Source: Flammeovirga agarivorans
Lineage (GTDB): Bacteria; Bacteroidota; Bacteroidia; Cytophagales; Flammeovirgaceae
Length of the DNA: 64,000 nt
NCBI RefSeq assembly: GCF_012641475.1
Contig: NZ_JABAIL010000004.1
Coordinates: 620,001 to 684,000 of the forward strand
Direction: 5' to 3'
How positions within the stretch are numbered: position 1 is the first letter of the stretch; the number at the start of each line of letters is the position of its first letter. Made by a program: the position numbers and the translations under genes. Of this stretch, positions 7,592 through 17,220 are shown one piece after another. Below the pieces are notes generated by a model. The model was not told where the DNA came from. It saw only the letters and a program-made list of their open reading frames with translations, and searched no databases.

Positions 7592-10159
7592 ATGAAAAAG
7601 GCAATTTTGCTGCTTCTATGTACATTGCTCTCTCAATTAATGTATGCCCAGGAAGCGACTACAATCATTAAAGGTACTGTAATTGAAAAAGAAATAGATC
7701 AACCTGTAATTGGTGCATCTATTATTATTAAGGGTACCACCACAGGGACAACTTCAGACTTTGATGGAAACTTTGCATTAAAATCCAATACTACTGGAAC
7801 TGCTACGGTGGTAATTTCATTTGTTGGTTTACAATCCATAGAAACGGAAGTGGATTTCAATGGTGCTACTGTTGAAATGGGTGAAATTTACATGGAATCA
7901 GATGCTATTGGCCTTGCAGAGGTTGAAGTAGTAGCCTCTGTTGCAGTAGACCGTAAGACACCTGTTGCAGTTTCCACAGTAAAACCAGAAGTACTTGAAG
8001 AAAAACTTGGTACTCAAGAGTTTCCTGAAATATTAAAATCTACTCCAGGGGTTTATGCTACAAAATCTGGTGGCGGATTTGGAGACTCAAGAATTAATCT
8101 TAGAGGCTTCTCTTCTGAAAATATTGCGGTGATGATTAACGGTGTTCCTGTAAACGACATGGAAAATGGTGCCGTATATTGGTCAAACTGGGCAGGACTT
8201 TCAGATGTTACAAGAACAATGCAAGTTCAAAGAGGTTTAGGAGCCTCTAAAGTTGCTGTACCATCTGTAGGTGGTACGATAAATATCTTAACGAGAACTA
8301 CCGATGCAAAAAAAGGTGGTAGCGTGTATTACGGAATAGGAAACAATAATTATAATAAGATAGCATTTACGGCTTCTACTGGTAAAACCGAAAACGGATG
8401 GGCAATCACTGTTTCAGGAGCAAAAACTACTGGTAATGGATTTGTAGATGCAACACAATTTGAAGGTTACTCCTACTTTGCCAACGTTTCAAAAGAAATT
8501 AACGCTCAACATCAATTATCATTTACTGTATTTGGAGCACCTCAAGTTCATGGTCAAAGATCAAATAAATTGAACTTATTGGATTATCAAGAATCCGGTA
8601 GAGGAATAAAATTCAACGGTGATTGGGGGTATAGAAATGGTGAAGTTTTTAATATTAGAGAGAACTATTACCACAAACCTCAAATGTCATTAAACTGGTA
8701 TTATAACATCAATGACAAGTTAGACCTTGCTACTGTAGTTTATGCTTCTATTGGTCGAGGTGGTGGATCTCGAGGTGTAGGTGTAGATAAATTCTCTCCT
8801 AATTGGAGCTCCCCTTACAGAAGAGACGGTGTTATTGATATTGATAGAATTGTTGATGAAAATGTTGCTCTTGGTCGACAAGGTTCAGAATCTATCATTG
8901 TAAATGGTGTAAACAACCACCAATGGTATGGAGGTTTATCTACACTTACAGCAACATTCTCTGATTATATCACCTTTACTGGCGGTCTTGATATCAGATA
9001 CTATGAAGGCAATCACTACAGGGAAGTAAAAGATTTATTAGGAGGTCAATTCTATATGGACCCTGCCTTAAGTGGTGCTGAAGCTGGAGCTCCTGGCTCA
9101 TTTGCTAGACCTTCTAAGGTTGGTGATAAAGTAGAATATAACAATGATGGCCTAGTATGGTGGCAAGCTTTATTTGCACAAGCTGAGTATTCTAAAGATG
9201 CACTTTCTGCTTTTGTTTCTGCATCAATATCTAACCAATCTTTCCAAAGAATCGATTACTTACAATATCGACCTGAAAACCAAGCCACTGATTGGCAAAG
9301 CTTCTTTGGATATAATATAAAAGGTGGTGCTAACTATAACCTAAATGAAAATCACAATGTTTTTGTCAATGCAGGTTATTTTTCAAGACAACCCTTCTTT
9401 AATAGTGTTTGGCCTACTTACACAAACGACACAAATACAGGTGTAGTAAATGAAAAAGCACTAAGCTTTGAAGTAGGATATGGCTACAGAAGTAAATTAG
9501 TTTCTGGTAATGTTAACCTTTATCATACTACATGGAAAGACAAGTACTATAGAGCATCCGTAAGACCGGACAATTCATCTGAAACTTTCTCGGCAAATAT
9601 TCCTGGTATCGATGCCTTACACATGGGTGTTGAATTAGACCTTGTTATTCGCCCTACTGATAAGTTGAATATCACAGCGATGTTCTCTTATGGTGATTGG
9701 AAATGGAACAGTGATGTATTAGGTGTTCCAATCCTAGATAACACTCAACAAGTAGTTGGTGAAGTTGATATCTATGCTAAAGGCGTTCATGTAGGTGACG
9801 CGGCTCAGACTACTGGTGCTATCGGTGTTAGTTATTTAGTTCTTGGTGGTTTAAAAGTTGGTGCAGATTGGAATATAGCAGATAGATTATACGCTAATTT
9901 CAATGTTACTCAATTAGATAGCCCTGAGAAAAGTGTTGATTCATGGCAAGTTCCTACTTATAACTTATTCGATTTATTCGCTAGTTATAAATTCCCTATG
10001 GGACCATTTGATGCAAGTTTAAATGCTAAAGTCAACAATGTTGGTAATGTAAAATATGTGTCAGATGCATTTGATGGTTCTACTCATGATTACCAAACTG
10101 CTCAGGTATTCTATGGAGCAGGTACAACATGGTCGACTTCTTTAAAAGTTCAATTCTAA
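7592..10159 (+). CDS. TonB-dependent outer-membrane receptor (second of tandem pair)
   Basis: Paralogue of the receptor at 3400 with the same architecture. It has a signal peptide (1-20, ending QLMYAQ), a carboxypeptidase-regulatory-like domain (about 26-113), a plug with LRGFSSENIAVMINGVPVND, and a beta-barrel ending in WSTSLKVQF. It has 855 residues, and the plug region is nearly identical to the first copy while the extracellular loops differ, as expected if the two take up related but distinct ligands. Codon use is ordinary A/T-ending, unlike the first copy, so expression is probably lower. I see no good -7 element in the 215-nt gap before it. It is followed 17 nt later by its lipoprotein partner. 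Substrate unknown. Confidence 0.9.
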   Translation: MKKAILLLLCTLLSQLMYAQEATTIIKGTVIEKEIDQPVIGASIIIKGTTTGTTSDFDGNFALKSNTTGTATVVISFVGLQSIETEVDFNGATVEMGEIYMESDAIGLAEVEVVASVAVDRKTPVAVSTVKPEVLEEKLGTQEFPEILKSTPGVYATKSGGGFGDSRINLRGFSSENIAVMINGVPVNDMENGAVYWSNWAGLSDVTRTMQVQRGLGASKVAVPSVGGTINILTRTTDAKKGGSVYYGIGNNNYNKIAFTASTGKTENGWAITVSGAKTTGNGFVDATQFEGYSYFANVSKEINAQHQLSFTVFGAPQVHGQRSNKLNLLDYQESGRGIKFNGDWGYRNGEVFNIRENYYHKPQMSLNWYYNINDKLDLATVVYASIGRGGGSRGVGVDKFSPNWSSPYRRDGVIDIDRIVDENVALGRQGSESIIVNGVNNHQWYGGLSTLTATFSDYITFTGGLDIRYYEGNHYREVKDLLGGQFYMDPALSGAEAGAPGSFARPSKVGDKVEYNNDGLVWWQALFAQAEYSKDALSAFVSASISNQSFQRIDYLQYRPENQATDWQSFFGYNIKGGANYNLNENHNVFVNAGYFSRQPFFNSVWPTYTNDTNTGVVNEKALSFEVGYGYRSKLVSGNVNLYHTTWKDKYYRASVRPDNSSETFSANIPGIDALHMGVELDLVIRPTDKLNITAMFSYGDWKWNSDVLGVPILDNTQQVVGEVDIYAKGVHVGDAAQTTGAIGVSYLVLGGLKVGADWNIADRLYANFNVTQLDSPEKSVDSWQVPTYNLFDLFASYKFPMGPFDASLNAKVNNVGNVKYVSDAFDGSTHDYQTAQVFYGAGTTWSTSLKVQF

Positions 10160-10176
10160 TTTGAAATACTCTGATA

Positions 10177-11292
10177 ATGAAAAATATATATAAAATTGCA
10201 GGCGTACTCATAGGCATATTAGGATTGAATTCCTGCGATCCACTGAAAGATATAAATAAAGAACTTGAGAATAGTTCAGCAGTTTCCCCTACAGAAATTG
10301 CTTACACTCTTACATCAGATGACTATGGATTATCTTGTTCAGAAGATGTACAAAACTTTGAAAGTTTTTCAGCAAATGTCCCTCCAGATAATGATACGTG
10401 TGGTGTAGCACAAATTCTGGATCAAAAATTTGTAGGTGTTGATGGCGATATCTTAAACGCGACTTACAACTTATATGATCCTTTATTCAAAGGCACTTCA
10501 TTACAATATCAAGCAACTCAGGCGGATTACGATCGCTTTGGTACATTTAGTTCTTTATCTCTAAGTCAATCCATTATCATTGTCGATTCTGTTTGGACAG
10601 CAACTTATGGAGAAACAGCTACAAGAACAGATGTTGTCGCTTTAACAGCAAATTACTATGATGGAAGTACAACTCATAGTGACACTCTAATCCAATATAT
10701 TGCCACAGGAAGTCCTGCTTGGGAACAAGTATATGTACTTACTGCTGATGATTATACTGCAATGGATCAGTCACATAGTAATTTCGGGTCTAAAGATGAT
10801 GGTCTAGGGCGTATGACTACTTGGATGAATTTGTTCTTCAACCCTTATGCTAATGAAGGTGATGTTCAAGTATTACAATATGAAGTATATAATCGAGACG
10901 GAAACGAAGAGTATGTTGTTTACTTTAGCTTTACCAATTCTGCCTGGAGTTATACAGCAGATACCTACCCTGCTACCGATGCTTTTAAATGGAAAGTAGA
11001 TTTACAGGCTTGGGAGATTGCTCCAGTTTATACTTTTACAAACATAGGCGGAGACACACATGACAAAGAGTATACTTTAACAGAAGCAGACTATAAAACA
11101 CAAGGGGAAAGTTATCCAAATTTTGATACTAGATATAACTCACAAGAAGATATCGATAGAAAAATTGGAAACATTCTAAATGCTCAAAGTGAGATTGTTA
11201 TTGAAGATGGTGATATTATAAAAGTGAATTATGCGGTTTACCCAACAGGTACTGCTCCTACTACAGGAAACTATCAGGCAAGTTTACCGTAA
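10177..11292 (+). CDS. Repeat lipoprotein partnered with the second TonB receptor
   Basis: Family not recognised. The 371 residues have a lipoprotein signal with lipobox GLNSC (Cys20). It is related in layout to the 474-residue lipoprotein at 5952, with three copies of the same degenerate unit at about 42-103 (TLTSDDYGLS...), 185-245 (LTADDYTAMDQSHSNF) and 305-365 (LTEADYKTQGESYPNF). Each copy ends in GD-x-(I/V)-x-x-x-Y-x-(V/L)-Y. It sits 17 nt behind its receptor and is followed by a terminator. The lipoproteins have diverged more than the receptors, which would fit a ligand-contacting role (inference). Confidence 0.75.
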   Translation: MKNIYKIAGVLIGILGLNSCDPLKDINKELENSSAVSPTEIAYTLTSDDYGLSCSEDVQNFESFSANVPPDNDTCGVAQILDQKFVGVDGDILNATYNLYDPLFKGTSLQYQATQADYDRFGTFSSLSLSQSIIIVDSVWTATYGETATRTDVVALTANYYDGSTTHSDTLIQYIATGSPAWEQVYVLTADDYTAMDQSHSNFGSKDDGLGRMTTWMNLFFNPYANEGDVQVLQYEVYNRDGNEEYVVYFSFTNSAWSYTADTYPATDAFKWKVDLQAWEIAPVYTFTNIGGDTHDKEYTLTEADYKTQGESYPNFDTRYNSQEDIDRKIGNILNAQSEIVIEDGDIIKVNYAVYPTGTAPTTGNYQASLP

Positions 11293-11319
11293 ACATAATT
11301 GACTTTTTACAGTATATAT

Positions 11320-11350
11320 AGAGGCATCGTTGATTTGATGCCTCTTTTTA
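11320..11350 (+). terminator. Terminator after the second receptor/lipoprotein operon
   Basis: AGAGGCATC (11320-11328) pairs with GATGCCTCT (11337-11345), followed by TTTT. It ends only 20 nt before the next start codon. Confidence 0.8.
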
Positions 11351-11369
11351 GTCTAAGATTTTTTCTATT

Positions 11370-12998
11370 ATGGTAAAACCAATCAGTAAACTATTTTTAT
11401 TATTACTTTCATTTTTCACCATTCAATTGAATGCACAATCTCTTGATTCACTAATCAGTTTCCCTGAGGATCATGAGTTTTATTCATATCATAAAATTGA
11501 TAGTTTCGAATATTCATTAAGTAGTCCATACCATACTTTTCATACATTGTATGACTTTTTGGATGAAGATAATTTTCATCCTGGAATTGCTGCGAGAGTA
11601 TTTAATAAAAATATTGGTTCAATAGAAAAACGACAACAGTTAGCAGAAGATTTAAAACTTATTCTAAGTGCCAAAGGTATTTATCCACACAACACTAATG
11701 TTTCATTACTTAAGAACTATGTGGATAAAAAGACAAACAAAAGAAGGTTTACTATAACAGATAAATACCCTGACATTTATCTTATTAAATATTCAGATGG
11801 AAACTGGTACTTCTCAAGATATACATCCGAAAGGATTCCTTATATATTTAATGAAATCTATCCAGGCATCTCAAGAAAAATTATTGAGTTTGTCTTAAAA
11901 ATCAAACAAAATAACAATCAACTATTAGGGAAAGATACATGGCAAATCACATCGTTATTTTCATTAATCCTGATGTTAGTAATAGTGGGTTATTTATTGA
12001 ACTACTTATTAAAGTTTGCCACTCTTAAGATCACTAACCCAGATTATAAAAGCTTTATCCTTGATCGGATCATAAATCATTTTATCAAGCCCGTAAACTA
12101 TGCTATTCTATTATACATGTTTAATTGGCTATTACCATTATTCTTGATTGATAGTGATTTATCTTATTACCTTTCTACTGTTGTACGAGTATTATTAGGC
12201 ATCGCTATTTTACTAATACTCTATAGATCTGTTGATATTATTGTGTATCAGATGTATCACAAGACAAAATACAATAGATTAAACTTTAATGAGAACCTAT
12301 CTCCTATTGTGAAAACCTCGATGAGGATTTTCGCAGTATTAATTGGTATAGGAATTTTCTTTAATATGCTTGGGTATGATATCACCAACTTTATAGCAGG
12401 ACTTTCATTTGGTGGTATTGTCATCGCTTTTGCTGCTCAAGACACAGTAAAAAACTTTATTGGCTCCATTATGCTTTTTGCCGATCAGCCGTTTAGAGTT
12501 GGAGATTATATTGAAATCGATAATTTGAGTGGTGTGGTTGAGGAAATTGGATTCCGTTCTACCAAAGTTAGAACTTTTGAAGATTCAGTAATGGTATTCC
12601 CGAATAGTTTATTATCAGATAATAGAGTTGATAATAAAGGAATGCGTAACTCAAGAAGGTTTAGAACCTTGATTTCGATTACTTATAATACTCCGAGGAC
12701 AAAGATTATTAAGTTTACAAATGAGATTAGAGAGATTATCAAAAATCATCCATTAAGTAAACCTGATGCTTATTATGTACATCTAAATGAGTTTGGGCCA
12801 AGTTCGTTAGATCTTCTTTTTCAAATGTACATCTGTACCAATGAGAGGATTATTGAGCTTCAAGCTCGAGAAGAAATTATGTTAGAAATCATTCGCTTAT
12901 CGGAAGAAATAGGTGTTGAGTTTGCGTTCCCAACTCAAACGGTTTATTTTAATAATGAAGATGAAATAAATAATGATACAGAAAAGGGTATCACTTAA
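11370..12998 (+). CDS. MscS-family small-conductance mechanosensitive channel
   Basis: Inner-membrane channel that releases solutes on hypo-osmotic shock. The 542 residues start with a cleavable signal peptide (1-22, ending QLNAQ) and a periplasmic domain of about 170 residues. Several membrane segments follow (about 193-213, 235-258, 265-290, 310-335). The pore helix and beta domain carry GLSFGGIVIAFAAQDTVKNF, ADQPFRVGDYIEI and VMVFPNSLLSDNRV, which define the family. The C-terminal alpha-beta domain runs to the end. It is longer than E. coli MscS (286 residues) because of the N-terminal extension. The start lies 20 nt past the previous terminator, so its promoter must overlap that hairpin or it depends on read-through. 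Confidence 0.9.
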   Translation: MVKPISKLFLLLLSFFTIQLNAQSLDSLISFPEDHEFYSYHKIDSFEYSLSSPYHTFHTLYDFLDEDNFHPGIAARVFNKNIGSIEKRQQLAEDLKLILSAKGIYPHNTNVSLLKNYVDKKTNKRRFTITDKYPDIYLIKYSDGNWYFSRYTSERIPYIFNEIYPGISRKIIEFVLKIKQNNNQLLGKDTWQITSLFSLILMLVIVGYLLNYLLKFATLKITNPDYKSFILDRIINHFIKPVNYAILLYMFNWLLPLFLIDSDLSYYLSTVVRVLLGIAILLILYRSVDIIVYQMYHKTKYNRLNFNENLSPIVKTSMRIFAVLIGIGIFFNMLGYDITNFIAGLSFGGIVIAFAAQDTVKNFIGSIMLFADQPFRVGDYIEIDNLSGVVEEIGFRSTKVRTFEDSVMVFPNSLLSDNRVDNKGMRNSRRFRTLISITYNTPRTKIIKFTNEIREIIKNHPLSKPDAYYVHLNEFGPSSLDLLFQMYICTNERIIELQAREEIMLEIIRLSEEIGVEFAFPTQTVYFNNEDEINNDTEKGIT

Positions 12999-13012
12999 AA
13001 AGAGATACCCTT
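12984..13012. terminator. Hairpin between convergent mscS-type gene and mutB
   Basis: AAGGGTATC (12984-12992) pairs with GATACCCTT (13004-13012). The mscS-type stop codon lies inside the loop. T-runs are weak on both sides, so termination strength is uncertain. Confidence 0.5.
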
Positions 13013-13041
13013 ATTATCTATTCAAATTTTAAAATATGTCC

Positions 13042-15189
13042 TTAGTTTTCCACTTGCTCATCTTCTAACAAGATTTGAAGTACTTTCTTAGCAGAGTAAG
13101 GAACTCTTGTACCTGGACCAAAGATCGCAGCTACACCAGAATCATAAAGGAATTGATAATCTTGCTCAGGGATAACTCCCCCTGCAAATACCATAATATC
13201 CTCACGTCCTAGACGTTTTAACTCTTCAATTAATTGTGGAATTAAAGTTTTATGACCAGCCGCTAATGAAGATGCACCCACACAGTCTACATCGTTTTCA
13301 GCCGCTTGTCTTGCTACCTCTTCTGGAGTTTGGAAAAGTGGACCCATATCTACATCAAAGCCAATATCTGCAAATGATGTTGCAATTACTTTAGCTCCTC
13401 TATCATGGCCATCTTGTCCCATTTTCGCAACCATTACTCTAGGACGTTTACCCTCAAGTTTCTCAAATTCATTGGCTAATGCCTTTGCCTCAGCAAATGC
13501 TTTATCACCGGCTACTTCATGAGAGTATACCCCTGAAATGTTACGAATTGTAGCTTTATATCTTCCGAAATCTTTTTCCATAGCATCAGAAATTTCACCT
13601 AAAGACGCTCTACATTTAGCAGCTTCTACAGCTAACTCTAGTAAGTTACCTTTTCCAGTTGCTGCCGCTTCTTCAATAGCTTTCAATGCAGCATCACATT
13701 TTGCTTGGTCTCTATTTGCTCTAAGAGACTTTAATCCAGCAATTTGTCCTTCTCTAACTGCAGTGTTATCTATTTCTAAAACGTCGATTTCTGTCTTTTC
13801 GTCTGCGATAAATTTGTTAACACCCACAATTGTATCTTGGCCAGAATCAATTCTAGCTTGTTTTCTTGCAGATGCCTCCTCGATACGCATTTTAGGAATA
13901 CCTTTTTCAATGGCTTTTGCAATACCACCATGCTCTTCTACTTCTTCGATAAGTTTCCAAGCTTTATGTGCAATTTCATGTGTTAAATATTCCACATAAT
14001 GAGATCCAGCCCAAGGGTCAATTACCTTACACACATTTGTTTCATCTTGGATGTATAACTGAGTGTTACGAGCAATTCTTGCAGAGAAGTCCGTTGGTAA
14101 TGCAATGGCCTCATCCAATGCGTTGGTATGCAATGATTGAGTATGACCTAATGCTGCTCCCATTGCTTCAATGGCTGTTCTAGCTACGTTGTTAAAAGGA
14201 TCCTGTTCCGACAATGACCAACCTGAAGTTTGAGAGTGCGTTCTCAAGGCCATTGATTTAGGGTTTTTAGGTTTGAATTGTTTTACAATTTTAGCCCATA
14301 ACATTCTACCTGCTCTCATTTTTGCAATCTCCATGAAATGGTTCATACCAATTGCCCAGAAGAAGGATAAACGTGGAGCAAAATCATCAATATCTAAACC
14401 TGCTGCAATACCCGCTCTGATGTACTCTAAACCATCTGCTAATGTATAAGCCAATTCAATATCAGCTGTTGCCCCTGCTTCTTGCATGTGGTAACCTGAG
14501 ATAGAAATGGAGTTATACTTCGGCATATTCTTAGAAGTATAAGAGAAAATATCTGAGATAATTCTCATTGAAGGTTTTGGTGGATAGATATACGTATTAC
14601 GCACCATAAATTCCTTCAAGATATCGTTCTGGATTGTACCACTTAGCTTTTCTTTTGATACTCCTGACTCTTCAGCAGCAACAATATAGAAGGCCAATAC
14701 TGGAATTACTGCACCATTCATTGTCATTGATACTGACATTTTATCTAATGGAATATCATTAAATAAAACTTTCATATCCTCTACTGAATCGATGGCTACA
14801 CCAGCTTTACCCACATCACCAACTACTCTAGGGTGATCAGAATCATACCCTCTGTGAGTCGCTAAGTCGAATGCTACTGATAAACCTTTTTGACCCGCAG
14901 CTAAATTTCTCTTATAAAATGCGTTTGATTCTTCTGCTGTTGAGAAACCTGCGTACTGACGGATCGTCCAAGGACGCAAAGCATACATTGCTGAATATGG
15001 TCCTCTTAAAAATGGAGGAAGACCTGCTGCGAAATTTAAATGTTCTGCCGAACTATAATCTGCTTCCTCAAATCCTTTTTTTACCGGAATACCTTCTGCG
15101 GTTTTCCAAGCATCACTCTCTTTTACCAAGTTTTCAGGTGAAGTGAGTTTAATATTTTTAATATCGAGTTTTGAAAAATCTGGTTTCAT
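13042..15189 (-). CDS. mutB: Methylmalonyl-CoA mutase, large (catalytic) subunit
   Basis: Adenosylcobalamin-dependent enzyme interconverting succinyl-CoA and (R)-methylmalonyl-CoA. The 715 residues comprise an N-terminal TIM-barrel (about 30-560) with [18 protein letters not shown] and [18 protein letters not shown]. The C-terminal B12-binding domain (about 580-710) has the cobalamin-ligating DxHxxG motif as DGHDRG (Asp593, His595, Gly598). Length and motifs match the catalytic subunit. It is the last gene of the minus-strand propionate cluster, 32 nt downstream of mutA. The chaperone gene meaB lies at the other end of the cluster. No cobalamin riboswitch is visible upstream. Confidence 0.96.
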   Translation of the reverse strand: MKPDFSKLDIKNIKLTSPENLVKESDAWKTAEGIPVKKGFEEADYSSAEHLNFAAGLPPFLRGPYSAMYALRPWTIRQYAGFSTAEESNAFYKRNLAAGQKGLSVAFDLATHRGYDSDHPRVVGDVGKAGVAIDSVEDMKVLFNDIPLDKMSVSMTMNGAVIPVLAFYIVAAEESGVSKEKLSGTIQNDILKEFMVRNTYIYPPKPSMRIISDIFSYTSKNMPKYNSISISGYHMQEAGATADIELAYTLADGLEYIRAGIAAGLDIDDFAPRLSFFWAIGMNHFMEIAKMRAGRMLWAKIVKQFKPKNPKSMALRTHSQTSGWSLSEQDPFNNVARTAIEAMGAALGHTQSLHTNALDEAIALPTDFSARIARNTQLYIQDETNVCKVIDPWAGSHYVEYLTHEIAHKAWKLIEEVEEHGGIAKAIEKGIPKMRIEEASARKQARIDSGQDTIVGVNKFIADEKTEIDVLEIDNTAVREGQIAGLKSLRANRDQAKCDAALKAIEEAAATGKGNLLELAVEAAKCRASLGEISDAMEKDFGRYKATIRNISGVYSHEVAGDKAFAEAKALANEFEKLEGKRPRVMVAKMGQDGHDRGAKVIATSFADIGFDVDMGPLFQTPEEVARQAAENDVDCVGASSLAAGHKTLIPQLIEELKRLGREDIMVFAGGVIPEQDYQFLYDSGVAAIFGPGTRVPYSAKKVLQILLEDEQVEN

Positions 15190-15221
15190 TTTTCGTCAAT
15201 TTAAGTGGTAGTGGTTGCTGA

Positions 15222-17060
15222 TTAGTTAATCTCTAAATCAGCTTGGAACTGTGCTAAGCTTTGAATGGCATTTGTTTTTACATGAACAAAACCATCAACG
15301 CCAGCAGCAAGGAATTCTGCTTCTTTGTCACCTGGGTGACCAGCAAGAATTAGTTTTTTCCCTTTTGCTTCTGATGCTTTAAAAGCTTTAGCGAAACCTT
15401 CAACATGCTCTGCATATTCAGGATCTGAAGAACACATCACTATAATGTCTGCATCATTCTCAATTGCTCCTTTTACAGCTTCTTCAGCTGAAGCATAGAA
15501 TTGTTCTGATGAAACAAAACCTGCAGTACCAAAGAAATCCATTGCGAATGTTGATCTTGCTTTTCTCATAGCAAGATTACCAAATAGTGCATTGAATACT
15601 TTAGGACGTTCCCCACCATCTTTGACGTAACGTTCTGTTTTCAAACGCAGACTTTCAAATTGAAGTGTTGCTCTCTGACCATGTAGTAATTCTACTTTTG
15701 CCTCATGATCGTGTTGAAGTTTTACATCTTCTGGATTCACCATTTCCTCTTGATTTGGATAACGGTTAGTACCAACATAAACACTTCTTCTTTGAGCAAT
15801 TAATTTCTCTTTCTTATCGCGAGTCTCTCTTATTAATCCTTGGATTGTTCCATTTTCAAAACAAGCTAAGAATCCATTTTCAGACTCAATAGTTTGGAAT
15901 AACATTAATGCTGCATCCAATAACTTTTCTGTAAGAGAATCTAAATAATAAGACCCCGATGCAGGATCTGCCACTTTACCCAAATAAGCTTCTTCTCTCA
16001 TGATGTGAGAGATGTTAAGTGCAACTCTTTGAGATTGTGTTGTTGGCTTTTCATATGAAGCATTGTGTGCTTCAATATTAATTGCATTCACACCACCAAG
16101 TACAGCAGACATTGCTTCTGTTGTATTACGAAGCATGTTTACGTTTGGATCATAAAGTGATTTAGACCAAAGTGATGAGTTCGCTAGTATTTCAATTGAC
16201 TTTTCATCAAAATCAGGATTATATAATTTAGCTACTTCAACAACTAATAATCTAAAGGCTCTGAATTTTGCAATCTCATGGAAATAATCTCCAGCCACTG
16301 CAGCTTGGAAGATGATATTCTGTAATACTTCTTCTGGTGAGATATCAAACTTCTGAAGTTGATCAATATACTCTACCATTGTATTCAATGTGAACGCCAG
16401 CTCTTGTGTATGGTTTGCACCAGAATTAACAAAAGCGGTAGAGTTAATACTTAAAACTCTAAAGTCAGGCATTTCACTAGTATAAGAAATCAAGCGAGAA
16501 ATTCTTTCGATACCGTCTTCATCCAAAATACCAGTAGTAGAATAAGTTGAGATTGGATCAAAATTGACAAAACCTCTTACCTTATCAAGAGAAACACCAT
16601 GGATATGTAAATACCCAACATAATCTCTTACAAGTGTTCTTGGGTGAGCTACATTTTCGAAACCAATTCCTACCATTTCGATACTGATACCTTTTAAAGC
16701 TAATTCAATATCAAAATCTTTTACATGATCTACATTAAAGATTAGTCCTTCAACTCCTCTTTCTAGTAAGAACAACGCATTTTTATTGATTTCTTCATTG
16801 GTGTCTCCTACTACTTTCTGGAAACTCTTCCAATCAAGTCCCTCTTTCTCTGAAGAAGGTAATATATCTTTTAATTGATCTAATACATCTAATTTTTCAG
16901 CCCTGTCTTCATGATCGAAGTAAGGCTGTATTTTCATCCCGTTTTCTGTGTTCCAAACGAGTTTTCTATCGAAGTCGGCCCCTTTTAAATCAGTAACTAC
17001 TTTTTCTTTCCAAGCTTCTTTACTGATTGGCTCGAAGTCTGAAAATAACTTATCAGCCAT
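15222..17060 (-). CDS. mutA: Methylmalonyl-CoA mutase, small (non-catalytic) subunit
   Basis: Partner of MutB in the heterodimeric mutase. The 612 residues share the mutase barrel fold, with substrate-region features such as NMLRNTTEAMSAVLGGVNA. The C-terminal cobalamin-fold region lacks the DxHxxG motif (the equivalent stretch reads FAMDFFGTAGF), so it cannot bind B12, as known for small subunits. It lies 32 nt upstream of mutB and 160 nt downstream of the CoA-transferase, with an inverted repeat in that gap. Identification is firm from family features and adjacency. Confidence 0.94.
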   Translation of the reverse strand: MADKLFSDFEPISKEAWKEKVVTDLKGADFDRKLVWNTENGMKIQPYFDHEDRAEKLDVLDQLKDILPSSEKEGLDWKSFQKVVGDTNEEINKNALFLLERGVEGLIFNVDHVKDFDIELALKGISIEMVGIGFENVAHPRTLVRDYVGYLHIHGVSLDKVRGFVNFDPISTYSTTGILDEDGIERISRLISYTSEMPDFRVLSINSTAFVNSGANHTQELAFTLNTMVEYIDQLQKFDISPEEVLQNIIFQAAVAGDYFHEIAKFRAFRLLVVEVAKLYNPDFDEKSIEILANSSLWSKSLYDPNVNMLRNTTEAMSAVLGGVNAINIEAHNASYEKPTTQSQRVALNISHIMREEAYLGKVADPASGSYYLDSLTEKLLDAALMLFQTIESENGFLACFENGTIQGLIRETRDKKEKLIAQRRSVYVGTNRYPNQEEMVNPEDVKLQHDHEAKVELLHGQRATLQFESLRLKTERYVKDGGERPKVFNALFGNLAMRKARSTFAMDFFGTAGFVSSEQFYASAEEAVKGAIENDADIIVMCSSDPEYAEHVEGFAKAFKASEAKGKKLILAGHPGDKEAEFLAAGVDGFVHVKTNAIQSLAQFQADLEIN

Positions 17061-17132
17061 AATTTATGTTGTTTGTGTGGTTTTGTGTGTGATACAATAA
17101 TAAAACAAAAACCGGAACAAATTGAGTTGATT

Positions 17133-17187
17133 ATAACCAAGAGAAAGAAAAATCATGTAATTTTTACACTTATACTCTCTTGGTTAT
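17133..17187. repeat. Intercistronic 12-bp inverted repeat
   Basis: ATAACCAAGAGA (17133-17144) and its exact reverse complement (17176-17187) flank a 31-nt AT-rich loop in the gap between the CoA-transferase gene and mutA. No T-run follows on the minus strand, so it is more likely an mRNA-processing, stability or operator element than a terminator. Confidence 0.5.
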
Positions 17188-17220
17188 ATAACAAATTGAT
17201 ATTTAATTAGGTTTAAACCA

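Noticed and set aside
3400-11292. SusC/SusD polysaccharide-utilisation pairs
   Set aside because: The receptors are shorter than SusC and the lipoproteins lack the SusD helical fold; no glycoside hydrolases are nearby.
13538-14183. Plus-strand ORFs opposite mutB
   Set aside because: They are antisense shadows of a strongly conserved enzyme with known catalytic motifs on the minus strand.
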